64,000 bases of DNA from a virus, in the IMG/VR virus record IMGVR_UViG_3300005663_000029, positions 110,886-174,885 of that record. One strand, given 5' to 3'. Below the pieces are notes generated by a model. The model was not told the DNA's origin. It worked only from the letters and a program-made list of their open reading frames with translations, and ran no database searches. The position numbers and the translations under genes were made by a program. This document shows positions 34,652 through 43,315 of this stretch, in pieces; position 1 is the stretch's first letter; the number at the start of each line of letters is the position of its first letter.

Positions 34652-34955
34652 GAGGTAACCTCTCTTTTATGGTTGTTAGAAATTCCGATAATACTTCTGT
34701 ATTACTTTGAATTGTAGCTAGTGCTTGAGACTGTAATCCCCTCATAGCTTCAAATATTTCTCTTACATCAGAGGCCCATTGTTTACGCTCATCAGCACCA
34801 GTCTTAGCCAGGGCCTGCATAGTTTCGTTTAACTCCTTAATAGTTTCACGATGAGATAACCTTTCACGCCAACGGAAAACCTCTACCACCACCACTGTGA
34901 TAAGAACAGGTCCACCGATCTTTAGAATATCTAATATTGTACTAGGGTCGTCCAT
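34635..34955 (-). CDS. Small membrane-anchored coiled-coil protein (106 aa)
   Basis: One N-terminal transmembrane helix (IGGPVLITVVVVEVF) followed by a charged helix of about 75 residues (residues 30-100) with heptad-like spacing. Same plan as the 106-residue gene at 33732, so this group has two N-anchored coiled-coil proteins. Could be a spanin subunit or a holin partner. The ATG at 34955 starts 20 bases after the upstream stop. Confidence 0.5.
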   Translation of the reverse strand: MDDPSTILDILKIGGPVLITVVVVEVFRWRERLSHRETIKELNETMQALAKTGADERKQWASDVREIFEAMRGLQSQALATIQSNTEVLSEFLTTIKERLPRGRDT

Positions 34956-34974
34956 ACGATACTACTCTTCTGTG

Positions 34975-35307
34975 TCAGGTTTCTTTTTCTTCTTCTACAT
35001 TATCTATCTTCTCTAATACTTCTAGAGCTTGCATAGGCCAGTCTTGCTTGTTTCCAATTATATTTTTGAAGAATTCAAACTCAGTCGGATTAAATTTCAG
35101 ATCTACTGATAGGTTATCTTTCCAACGTGCTTGTCCGTTAGGAAGCTCTTCATACATAACCCCGTCTTTTTCGTCATCAGTTAGTTGAAGTATATCTAAT
35201 ATACTTCCTCCTTGTCTTAAAAGAATGAGTGATCCTTTCAATTCGTTAAAGGCTCTCGATAGTAATATCCTTTCAGCTACAGTTAGGTTTAGTGTTATAG
35301 AAGTCAT
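34975..35307 (-). CDS. Hypothetical protein (110 aa)
   Basis: First gene of the small minus-strand group, after a 118-base gap. The 110-residue product is soluble, mixed alpha/beta, with an acidic end (EEEKET). N-terminal TSITLNLTVAERILLSRAF looks like a beta strand plus helix. No domain recognised. A GTAAACCCGTAAACCCTAAC motif lies 44-63 bases upstream of its start. Confidence 0.6.
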   Translation of the reverse strand: MTSITLNLTVAERILLSRAFNELKGSLILLRQGGSILDILQLTDDEKDGVMYEELPNGQARWKDNLSVDLKFNPTEFEFFKNIIGNKQDWPMQALEVLEKIDNVEEEKET

Positions 35308-35350
35308 AGTGGGCCTTACTTTCTTTCCAGGGTTAGAGGTTTAATGTGAT

Positions 35351-35370
35351 GTTAGGGTTTACGGGTTTAC
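35351..35370 (-). promoter_or_regulatory. GTAAACCC repeat upstream of the lysis-type group
   Basis: In the 118-base gap before the gene starting at 35307, the minus strand reads GTAAACCCGTAAACCCTAAC: two direct copies of GTAAACCC and then TAAC. A similar CGTAAAAACCCTAAC lies at 11429-11443 upstream of the plus-strand micro-genes. Two leaders with the same element suggest a regulatory site; the binding factor is unknown. Confidence 0.3.
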
Positions 35371-35425
35371 TTTTAACATTGTACTTTCATTTTGACCTCG
35401 TTGAACTATTACATCAACTTAGCAA

Positions 35426-38400
35426 TTAAAATTCTTCTATCGAAACGTAATTAGACGTTGTGCTAGCTAAGATGATTCGCGTACTACCTGAATTTTGGTA
35501 TATTCTAATATCTATCCACTCTTCGTTCAGCAGTGACACAATGTCACAACCGTTAAGGGACGCCCTCCACGTTGCAGGAGAGCTGGTAAGTTCGTTTCGC
35601 GTTAACTGTGAATACGGGCCATCGCTTTTATATATCCATAATTGAATTTGCTCGCCCGCACTCCAAACACTCGACGTCTCAAACTGCACTGCTGCGTTTA
35701 CACGAACTTTCATGTCCCGGTCAGCAGTGAATTTCCAGTGGTTAGTTTGATCGTCTGGAGGACTGGCTATTGTGACTCGATCAGTCCCCGGATCATCAAA
35801 AGTTTTGGTTTTGAAATCTACAACAGTATAGATTTGATGAGTTATACTTTGACCCCCGTTAATTATATAACGGGCGGACACTAAATCCATTTTAGGAGTT
35901 GTGACAGCTAAATCCTCGATAGCAACCGTCGGGACTGAATTAGCGCCAAGATCGCCGCCCTTGCCCACTGTATGATCGTGAACTTTTAAGCTCGCACCGG
36001 CATCAATTAAAAAATCTTCGCCAACACCTACTTGTAAGGATCGATTGCTTAGAACAGTTGCGGATGATCGGATAATTGCTGGCAAGTTGTTGTCACCGAG
36101 AAGCAATTGATTTAAATCATTTACTGCGGCAAGAATTTGAGTGCCGCCGCCAGTTTCTTTTGCGAGAAGAGTGACGTTGTTTGCCAGAACAAGAGATTCG
36201 GTAAGAACGGCAATTTTAGCTCCGGTAACTGCATCATCGACTAAAGCATCTGTATTTATCAGCGCACCGTCGCCGCCAATGTGGTCGTGCGAATTACCGT
36301 TTAATACGCCCTCTCCGGATGGTGCAGCACCAATGTCAGCGAGGGTCACGACATGAGGATTACCGGATACTACTCCTCTATGAGTCGTATTAGGCGTAAT
36401 CTGAGCTTGCAACCCTGTACCACCATTGATTCTATAATCCTTTCCTAATGGGACATTTATCGAATCACCCGCCTCAATCCGAGCTGAAGTCTGGAGAAAC
36501 AACGGAAGACTTGGATTACCGACAAGCACCTGATCGGAAGAGTCTACCCCAATAAGGCTATACGAGGTATCTTGAGCTGCATTATGTCCCTCAAGATAAA
36601 CATTATTTTCTAGCAGAGGCCGGGCAGTAAACAGCACAATCCCTGCTGCCGTAGTCGGCGCATCTGAACGCAAGAACGATACGGCGTGAAGTGAATCCAC
36701 GGTATCTGCGTCGGCTATACCAACAATAGAATCGGTATTATCTAATCTAAGTTTTAAATTATCGAATGCGCCATAAGTATCGGATAGACGGGCATTACGA
36801 AGTTCATCATATATCGGGACTAAGGTTCTAAAATTATTAAATGGGGTAGGTAGTGTAGTTTCATAAACTGTTTGCCTGGACCACTCTACTTTTAATCTGG
36901 CAAATTTCTGTGTATCTAATGTTTGACCCATGCCTGTGTTACGAATAAATACATCTGCTTCTATTGTAGTAGTACCTGTAACAGTAGCAGGTACTGTTAC
37001 ACTGCCCCACAGTTTATACCAATCCCAAACTGCACCGAATCCACTAGTAATAGTAAAAGCTACAACGTCTTGAAAATTGGCTCTACCGATATCATAGAAC
37101 CTAAGCCCTACTTCTATAGGAGATCCTGGATTTGCCGATTGTGCATATTCAACTGATAAAAGTAACTCATCTCCCAGAACTAATGTTCCGGTAAAAATCG
37201 CGTAAGAAGGATCTGAAACAATATCCCATACTGCTGGAGCGCCAGTATTGAGTTTTAAGAAAGGATAAGCATTATTGACATTCGCAGCAATAGTAGTACC
37301 ACCAGCATTATTAATCCAACCTTGAGGTACAGCTTGGCCTACACCTTCAATAAGCATAAAGTCACCATTGACAACCAAGTTAGGTGCTACTGGTAGACTT
37401 TGACCGTCTAAGTTTATTCCATTCGCTGTAGGAGGTGCTATTCTAGAAAATCCTGCTGAAGGTGTAGGGTCATCTACATGAGAATGTAGAGCTATACGAG
37501 CCTCGTGGTTAAAGAGGTCTTTATTGTCATCTACAGGTGTTTCTAACGAAGCGCCTTTTATGTCGACAATGGCTGAGATCAAATTAGCATCTTCTATTAC
37601 ACCAGCTATAGACTGTTTAATAAGAGCATCTGGAGGAAGAGTGGAGATATCTCTCTTAACACCGTACCTGAAGGCATACTTAACGCTAGACGGTATAAAA
37701 TGACTGAAGCGTAAGTAAGGTCTAGGTTCTGTAGGCGAACCACTAGTTCCATAAAAACCATCAGCATTACCGTTTACAGTATTGCCAGCCGAATTTATAC
37801 TGACATCGCCTATGACTAAATCCATAATTATCCAGTATTCGTCAGTAGTATTATCTGGATCAGCCCCGTTCCATCCTTCTACTGTTACCACACCAGCAAT
37901 AAAGTCTGTGATTCGTTTAAACTCCCAAGTCCCGTCTAAGCGTGATAAATGTACATAACCATTATTATAAAGATCATCAGCCCCAGCTAAATTACCGCTG
38001 CTATCCTCTAAGGTAGTAGCTGTACCTCCACCGATCCAAGCACTTCCCCAACCTCCTGAAGATTTTACACCGTTAGTTTTGTCTCCAATACCTGGAACTG
38101 TAAGGTTAGCGTCGTCAGGATCTTCGTAGAATGTTAAAGCTACAGGAACTACTGGGTAAGGGTTGCCAGGATTGAGATCGTCTCTTAACAGAGTGACAAA
38201 GGTTGTAGTATCAACAATATCCGATAAGAGAATAGCGTTAGTGAACTCAAAAACATCTACCCAAATTTGATCGTCTAGAACCCTTAGAGACCACTCACCT
38301 ACACTAGTTAGTTCTCCAGTGATATTAGGATAAGCTATAGGAGCATCCTCAACAGAGGACATACGTATATCTAGATTATTTGTGTTGTCTGCTAAAGCGT

Positions 38401-38494
38401 CGTGAGGACGGTTAGCGATAGTCTCATCAATTACGTTCTCGCCAGAACGTATCCAATCCTGTGACTGTAATTGCTGCTTCGTTTTAAACGCCAT
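35426..38494 (-). CDS. Tail fibre protein with C1q-like tip
   Basis: A 1022-residue fibre. The N-terminal 300 residues probably attach to the baseplate. The middle holds a jelly-roll-like region (about 375-520) and shaft-type segments with H-x-H motifs (SHDHIGG, KVHDHTVG) as in trimeric phage fibres. The last 140 residues resemble a C1q/TNF-like beta sandwich: F-D-D-P-G ... NHWKFTADRDMKVRVNA ... LQLWIYKSDG-like strand, ending NYVSIEEF. This would be the receptor-binding tip. Bases 35426 to about 36750 (last 440 residues) are clearly richer in GC than the rest, suggesting the tip was acquired by recombination. The ATG overlaps the upstream stop by one base. Confidence 0.75.
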   Translation of the reverse strand: MAFKTKQQLQSQDWIRSGENVIDETIANRPHDALADNTNNLDIRMSSVEDAPIAYPNITGELTSVGEWSLRVLDDQIWVDVFEFTNAILLSDIVDTTTFVTLLRDDLNPGNPYPVVPVALTFYEDPDDANLTVPGIGDKTNGVKSSGGWGSAWIGGGTATTLEDSSGNLAGADDLYNNGYVHLSRLDGTWEFKRITDFIAGVVTVEGWNGADPDNTTDEYWIIMDLVIGDVSINSAGNTVNGNADGFYGTSGSPTEPRPYLRFSHFIPSSVKYAFRYGVKRDISTLPPDALIKQSIAGVIEDANLISAIVDIKGASLETPVDDNKDLFNHEARIALHSHVDDPTPSAGFSRIAPPTANGINLDGQSLPVAPNLVVNGDFMLIEGVGQAVPQGWINNAGGTTIAANVNNAYPFLKLNTGAPAVWDIVSDPSYAIFTGTLVLGDELLLSVEYAQSANPGSPIEVGLRFYDIGRANFQDVVAFTITSGFGAVWDWYKLWGSVTVPATVTGTTTIEADVFIRNTGMGQTLDTQKFARLKVEWSRQTVYETTLPTPFNNFRTLVPIYDELRNARLSDTYGAFDNLKLRLDNTDSIVGIADADTVDSLHAVSFLRSDAPTTAAGIVLFTARPLLENNVYLEGHNAAQDTSYSLIGVDSSDQVLVGNPSLPLFLQTSARIEAGDSINVPLGKDYRINGGTGLQAQITPNTTHRGVVSGNPHVVTLADIGAAPSGEGVLNGNSHDHIGGDGALINTDALVDDAVTGAKIAVLTESLVLANNVTLLAKETGGGTQILAAVNDLNQLLLGDNNLPAIIRSSATVLSNRSLQVGVGEDFLIDAGASLKVHDHTVGKGGDLGANSVPTVAIEDLAVTTPKMDLVSARYIINGGQSITHQIYTVVDFKTKTFDDPGTDRVTIASPPDDQTNHWKFTADRDMKVRVNAAVQFETSSVWSAGEQIQLWIYKSDGPYSQLTRNELTSSPATWRASLNGCDIVSLLNEEWIDIRIYQNSGSTRIILASTTSNYVSIEEF

Positions 38495-40977
38495 TATACT
38501 TTTATTCCTAGTTCTGTATCCAAACCGATACTTTCAAAACCGTAGGTTAGGGGTATGTCTAGCTGCTGGCCATAAACCAAAGAATCGAAGTCTATTACTT
38601 CTGATATACCACCATAACGGAGCACCGGACGCCCGTCAATATCCGTAAAAACTTGCCTAGCATAGGTTGGTCTAATGAGATGTGTAAACACTAGAACGTT
38701 CCTAGCAAAATCTTCCCAAGGTAGATTTAATGGACCCAATCGCACATTAAAGGTATGATACTTCTGAACTTCGGACATACCTAGGATCATATGCCGAGCT
38801 AACAGTATAACAAAATCATCCTCTACAGCAGAAGCACGTTTAGAAAGTTTAACTTCACCAGAACGGTAGTTGATTCCATAATCACTGTAGCGGGTTAAAG
38901 GTGTAGTAACTACAGCTAGCTTGGTCTGCCCAACTACAGGCTCTTTACCTATAGCGAAACTCCCGTCAAGTCCTAACTCTGCTATATTACCGCCAATAAA
39001 TGTATAGGAATTAATCGTGTAGAGAACAGGTTCGGCTCCAGGCCCTTCTACAAACACTATACTAGAGCCTACTATACCAGCTGTAAAATTTGAGTCATCG
39101 TGCATATTTGCCGCTTGATAGTCTACTCGGATAGTCATTGCGTCAACGTCGACAGCAACAATCGAATCCTCTTTGTTAAGGCTGTACATACTAGCTAAGT
39201 ATATATCTTCAGATTCTATGACAATGTTAGGTACGTAGAAGTGGCTCAGTTCAATGTAGCTGTAATCCATATCTGGAGGATTGGTAGTAGCTATTAAAAG
39301 AGTTAAATCTCCGTTAGTATAATCTACTGTGTAGTTAACAGTTTCCACTAAGACAGCAGCTCCATCCCTCACTGTTACGCTCCCAGGAATTATCGGACTG
39401 AACTGGGTTCTGTATGGACCTAACCCTCCACCGACCGGGAACTCTCCAGTTACCGTTATATCAGTCGCAAGACTGTGCCTTATAGACTCTAGTATGTACC
39501 AATCAGGGTCGTTTATATAATCACGTATTGTAACCGCATCTGCTGTCAATGGGGTGAATTTAGGTAAGATGTCTCCAACACTAAATTGCGTAAAAGAGTC
39601 TGGGAGGTATCCGTGACGCAGTCTGGTATCGTATTCATAGTCAATACCTTCTACAACGATAGTCCCTATACCATTCCCAGGGAAAGTTGTGTCAATCCTA
39701 GTAACCTCCCCTGCTACCTGTACAAATGGTTGCCCTATATTAATCTGGATTCCGGATTCGATGTTCTCAGGAGTAGGTCCATTTAAATAAACAAACCACA
39801 ACCCTTGAACAGAATTTAGATACCTCTCAGAGTTCTCCTGAAACAACCCGACAGGCCAACCAAAATTATCCCTCACCACCTCTAAGTTTAAAAACGAAAA
39901 CTCTGCCCACAATCCATCAGGATCTTCTTCAATAAAGAGATTTATACCTCCATCTTGTATAGTAAAATCTATCCCGTTCCTATAAATATTAGGAGGGTTC
40001 TCAGGAGTATCTTGGAAGTACGGTACCTCTACTACCTCTGGGTACACCGAGTAATCTTTGTAAATAAATCTAGAGATCGACGCATCCATAAAAGCATTAG
40101 TTAAAGGCTTGAAGAACGTCGAAACAGGATGTGTGAAAGAAGGTATAGAAAGATTGGAAATACCATAACTGTCGAGTATAATTTCTGCCTGTATTTTTAT
40201 GCTAACATTAAAAACAGTGGCTCCAGCTAATCCTACAGCTACCCGAAATTCATCCCCTAAATAAGAACATCTAACTGTATAAGTTCTCTCATCTACAGTA
40301 AATACGTCAGGGAATCGTATAGTTTTCTGAACCCCTTCCTCGTCAACAACTATAGCCAATAAAGACCTGTCATCAGCTATAGCTACAGATGCTGAATTAT
40401 TTAAATTATTACTCCTAGAATCAAAAGCTCCTACTACAATAGCTCCGGTGCCTCCAGAGAAGATACCAAAATCAATATCGACCTCCCAAAAAGCTTCTGC
40501 TGTAGTGTTTTTGAATGGACCTCTCGTACAAAAATAAGCTTTGTCTTGTGATGTCTTGTTAATAGCCTTTATATCAAAAGACCTAGTGGTTGCATTATAC
40601 ACAAAGTTTTGCGCTGACTTACCTTTAAAAATTACATCTGTTGGAAAGGCGTTGAGGTCTAAGAACTTAGAGAATTCATACCACACCCACTTACGCTGGT
40701 AATAGACAGGTACTCTAAATAACTCCCTTGCCGCATGGAGTTGGTGTATATCTAAAAGAAGGTCAGCTCCTTCTTGAAACATAGCTTTCCAAATCTCTTC
40801 AAGAGAATCTCTGTCAGCTTGTGGTAAATCTACAAGGGCACTAGGAATAAATCCCCACAGAAAATTAGTATCTACAGTTCCGAAAGTCTTAGTAAGTTCG
40901 AACGGAATGTTTGTAATAGAAGCACCTTCCGTTATCAGAATTTCTGACCCGGTATCTCCAGCTACAATGAAACTCAT
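38494..40977 (-). CDS. Large tail/baseplate protein with DYxxDY repeats (827 aa)
   Basis: An 827-residue protein between the fibre and a 462-residue tail protein. The N-terminal 120 residues are helical with W-rich segments; then beta-rich domains follow. It carries two copies of a short beta-hairpin motif shared with other tail proteins here: NYTVDYTNGDLTL (about 39304-39342) and DYGINYRSGEVKL (about 38845-38883). The C-terminal stretch NVRLGPLNLPWEDFARNVLVFTHLIRPTYAR is the best candidate for a conserved functional part. Likely fibre connector or baseplate periphery; exact role unknown. Overlaps both neighbours slightly. Confidence 0.6.
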   Translation of the reverse strand: MSFIVAGDTGSEILITEGASITNIPFELTKTFGTVDTNFLWGFIPSALVDLPQADRDSLEEIWKAMFQEGADLLLDIHQLHAARELFRVPVYYQRKWVWYEFSKFLDLNAFPTDVIFKGKSAQNFVYNATTRSFDIKAINKTSQDKAYFCTRGPFKNTTAEAFWEVDIDFGIFSGGTGAIVVGAFDSRSNNLNNSASVAIADDRSLLAIVVDEEGVQKTIRFPDVFTVDERTYTVRCSYLGDEFRVAVGLAGATVFNVSIKIQAEIILDSYGISNLSIPSFTHPVSTFFKPLTNAFMDASISRFIYKDYSVYPEVVEVPYFQDTPENPPNIYRNGIDFTIQDGGINLFIEEDPDGLWAEFSFLNLEVVRDNFGWPVGLFQENSERYLNSVQGLWFVYLNGPTPENIESGIQINIGQPFVQVAGEVTRIDTTFPGNGIGTIVVEGIDYEYDTRLRHGYLPDSFTQFSVGDILPKFTPLTADAVTIRDYINDPDWYILESIRHSLATDITVTGEFPVGGGLGPYRTQFSPIIPGSVTVRDGAAVLVETVNYTVDYTNGDLTLLIATTNPPDMDYSYIELSHFYVPNIVIESEDIYLASMYSLNKEDSIVAVDVDAMTIRVDYQAANMHDDSNFTAGIVGSSIVFVEGPGAEPVLYTINSYTFIGGNIAELGLDGSFAIGKEPVVGQTKLAVVTTPLTRYSDYGINYRSGEVKLSKRASAVEDDFVILLARHMILGMSEVQKYHTFNVRLGPLNLPWEDFARNVLVFTHLIRPTYARQVFTDIDGRPVLRYGGISEVIDFDSLVYGQQLDIPLTYGFESIGLDTELGIKV

Positions 40978-42362
40978 TGTCCAACACCTACTATCCTGTC
41001 TAGTCTACTGAATCCGAAATCGGCCGCGTCTGTACGTCTAACAGTCCTGCCATTTATAGCATTGAGTTCGTGCACAGCATCTGTAGTAATGATACCTAGT
41101 AGACCAGTAGTAGGGTCAATTGTCATCTTCTTAATACCAGAATCTGTAGAGTCTATGGTGTACGTTTTACTGACTCCGGAATTGTTAGATGAGAATAACA
41201 TCCGTTGGTCTGATAAATCTAGAGTAGCTTCGATCATACCTCTATTAGTCGAAATATATAAACTGTTCCTAAGTAGGACTAAGTCCGTCGCCACTACAGT
41301 TTTTTGCGGATCGCTAGTCAACATCAATATTTTGTACGGGACTGTATTTTTAGGTAGGTCTTTCCACCAATCGGCCCATAAAGCTAAGTAAGATACATTC
41401 CCTTGATTATAAACGAAATATAGATGCCCGTCCTTCTTATTTACAACAGCTTTTATCACCTGACCAGGAATATTTAAATGATGTTTCCTGGTCTCTCGAC
41501 TAAGAACTGTGATCCCAAACGACCTGAGTAAAATAAAATAAGGATTCTCGTCGATAGAATAGCTAAAAATTCCGTGACTAGCTCTACCTTTTGCTGGCCA
41601 ATTATCTGCCTGGAAGAAGGGGTGTCGTACTGATTCTTTCCCTACAGGACTTTCTAACGGCAAGACTATTACTGTAGAACCTTCAAGCTTGTTTCTATTT
41701 ACTATCTTATTATCGGCATATCTAATCACTACTTGTGGGAGAGTAAAAGGATCTCCTCCAGCATAGCTCGTAACTTTGTCATTTATAAAATCTATAAAAG
41801 TTAAGGAGTTAGCGTAGTTATCTAAGTAGTCCTGATATCCTGAAAATCCTGAATCTATTGACAGAACTGTATTCGAGTTTAGTACTGCTAGTACTCCATC
41901 TGCAAAGGCTGTAAATAGCCTTGGATGGACTACCCCAGGAGACTCTATTGGACCTCCACCGTAAGGAGGTGGCGCATAGAGAGGGACTGCGGAAACAGCC
42001 GTTGTAATAGAAGGTAGGGGATGTACTATAAATCTCATCCAGACATTTCCAGACCTGGAGTTGATAATAGTTATCTCCCGCTCTGTAGAGATAACAAAGA
42101 ATCGCTCCGGCATTTTTACAGCCGAACCTCTATGTATATGTGGAGTTTCAGTTGCCCACGACGCCAGGTTTGTAGCAATTTGGTTGCCGTTGATATACTT
42201 TACACCATCTGCCCCATAACCAGTGAACTTTGGATTTAAGGTAGGGAAGAAGAAAGAAGACTCTGTTATTTCAAAATATTTCCAGTCAAGAATTTTCCCG
42301 GAGATGAGGTGGGGATTTCCTCTTTCATCTCTAGTATTGACATTGTACAGAGTGGTAGGCAT
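40974..42362 (-). CDS. Putative beta-propeller tail protein (462 aa)
   Basis: A 462-residue protein first in the fibre group, with regularly spaced short beta strands and turns (for example RFFVISTEREITIINSRSG, LYFVYNQGNVSYLALWAD, LYISTNRGMIEATLD, LLGIITTDAVHELNAINGRT), suggesting a WD40- or YVTN-like beta-propeller. No catalytic motif. It may bind the host surface or connect fibres to the baseplate. The stop of this gene overlaps the start of the next by four bases (ATGA). Fold call is from strand pattern only. Confidence 0.5.
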   Translation of the reverse strand: MPTTLYNVNTRDERGNPHLISGKILDWKYFEITESSFFFPTLNPKFTGYGADGVKYINGNQIATNLASWATETPHIHRGSAVKMPERFFVISTEREITIINSRSGNVWMRFIVHPLPSITTAVSAVPLYAPPPYGGGPIESPGVVHPRLFTAFADGVLAVLNSNTVLSIDSGFSGYQDYLDNYANSLTFIDFINDKVTSYAGGDPFTLPQVVIRYADNKIVNRNKLEGSTVIVLPLESPVGKESVRHPFFQADNWPAKGRASHGIFSYSIDENPYFILLRSFGITVLSRETRKHHLNIPGQVIKAVVNKKDGHLYFVYNQGNVSYLALWADWWKDLPKNTVPYKILMLTSDPQKTVVATDLVLLRNSLYISTNRGMIEATLDLSDQRMLFSSNNSGVSKTYTIDSTDSGIKKMTIDPTTGLLGIITTDAVHELNAINGRTVRRTDAADFGFSRLDRIVGVGQ

Positions 42363-42428
42363 AGCGACTCTACGATACCTAATCAGATCACCTCAGTCAA
42401 CAGACTAATGTAAATGAATTTATTACAA

Positions 42429-42443
42429 ATTTGTCAGCATAAG
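42429..42443 (+). promoter_or_regulatory. Candidate promoter element before RNase HII (CATAAG)
   Basis: ATTTGTCAGCATAAG ends at 42443, 34 bases before the TTG start of the RNase HII gene. It is the closest match to the element at 15643-15657: both have TTT, four to five bases, then GCATAAG. It lies in the divergent gap between the minus-strand tail gene and this plus-strand pair. Confidence 0.4.
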
Positions 42444-42477
42444 AATACTACCAAACAATCGTTAAAGGAGCAATATC

Positions 42478-43059
42478 TTGATAGTAGCCGGTATAGATGA
42501 AGTAGGGTATGGAAGCTGGGCAGGTCCTGTCACAGTAGCTTGTGTCTCCATTGAAGGGGAATTATATGAAGTAGGTCCGCTGGAAGATGTTAGAGACTCT
42601 AAAAAACTTTCTAAGCCTAAGATAAAAAAGCTAGCTAGAGTAATCTCAGCTAAAGCTGACTACCTCGGTTTAGGGTGGTCGTTCCCAAATGAGATCAATT
42701 TAATAGGTTTAAAGGCAGCCACAATACGTGCGGTCAACAGGGCTATACTAAACTGCAATATACCAGTAGATCTAGCTATTATGGACGGTAGTTATAGAAA
42801 AGACTGGCACCTTAAAGCCAAGGAAGTTGAATGGGTAGTCAAAGGAGACAGCAAGATATTCAGTATTGCCTGTGCCTCTATCGTGGCTAAAGCTGAGCGA
42901 GATCTATATATGGAGAACCTAATACACTCAGAGTACCCTCAGTACGGCTTTTATAATCATGTAGGCTATGGTACAAAAAGACATCAAGAAGCTTTAGAGG
43001 ACCACGGATTTATAAAAGGTCTTCACAGAGTAAACAATGGAACTAAAAAATATGTCTGA
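42478..43059 (+). CDS. rnhB-like: Ribonuclease HII
   Basis: A 193-residue RNase HII with the full set of motifs: GIDEVGYG (D7, E8), DSKKLS (40-45), MDGSY (D103), KGDSK (122-126), SIACASIVAKAERD (D142) and YGFYNHVGYGTKRH. It removes RNA from RNA-DNA hybrids, probably lagging-strand primers. The start is TTG at 42478 with AAGGAG 7 bases upstream; it gives exactly the usual N-terminus. Only one small gene follows. It stands apart from the replication operon, between two minus-strand tail gene groups. Confidence 0.95.
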   Translation: MIVAGIDEVGYGSWAGPVTVACVSIEGELYEVGPLEDVRDSKKLSKPKIKKLARVISAKADYLGLGWSFPNEINLIGLKAATIRAVNRAILNCNIPVDLAIMDGSYRKDWHLKAKEVEWVVKGDSKIFSIACASIVAKAERDLYMENLIHSEYPQYGFYNHVGYGTKRHQEALEDHGFIKGLHRVNNGTKKYV

Positions 43060-43315
43060 CAAACAACCGAACCCGCCCGAATCTGTGATGGACACTGATC
43101 TGACCTACAAGTTACTCAAAGGGTTTCATTCTGATAACAAAAAATCCTCTTTACAACGAATAGCTGATAAACAAAAGACTCCTCAGCACAAAGTACCTTT
43201 ATGTCCTAAGTGTGGTAGTGAGAAAATTCTAAAGGTAGCCTTCGAACCTAAAAGGTTTTTACCTATACCTGGTACAAAAGGAAGTCGAGTTCTTTGTTTT
43301 GAATGTTTAACTTAA
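43052..43315 (+). CDS. Small zinc-ribbon protein (87 aa)
   Basis: The likely start is ATG 43052, overlapping the RNase HII stop (ATGTCTGA); an in-frame ATG at 43037 is possible. The C-terminal half has CPKCGS and CFEC knuckles about 28 residues apart, a zinc ribbon. The N-terminal half is polar and probably disordered. Coupled to RNase HII, so a nucleic-acid role is likely. The stop overlaps the end of the convergent baseplate gene by four bases. Confidence 0.6.
   Translation: MSDKQPNPPESVMDTDLTYKLLKGFHSDNKKSSLQRIADKQKTPQHKVPLCPKCGSEKILKVAFEPKRFLPIPGTKGSRVLCFECLT

Noticed and set aside
34049-35307. Firm naming of holin, spanin and endolysin
   Set aside because: Topologies suit a lysis cassette, but there is no lipobox, no endolysin domain and no family match by eye, so only tentative names are given.
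35351-35370. TTAGGGTTTA-like sequence as a telomere or end repeat
   Set aside because: Only two copies of GGGTTTAC exist, in a normal gene leader; too short for a terminal repeat. Kept only as a possible regulatory site.
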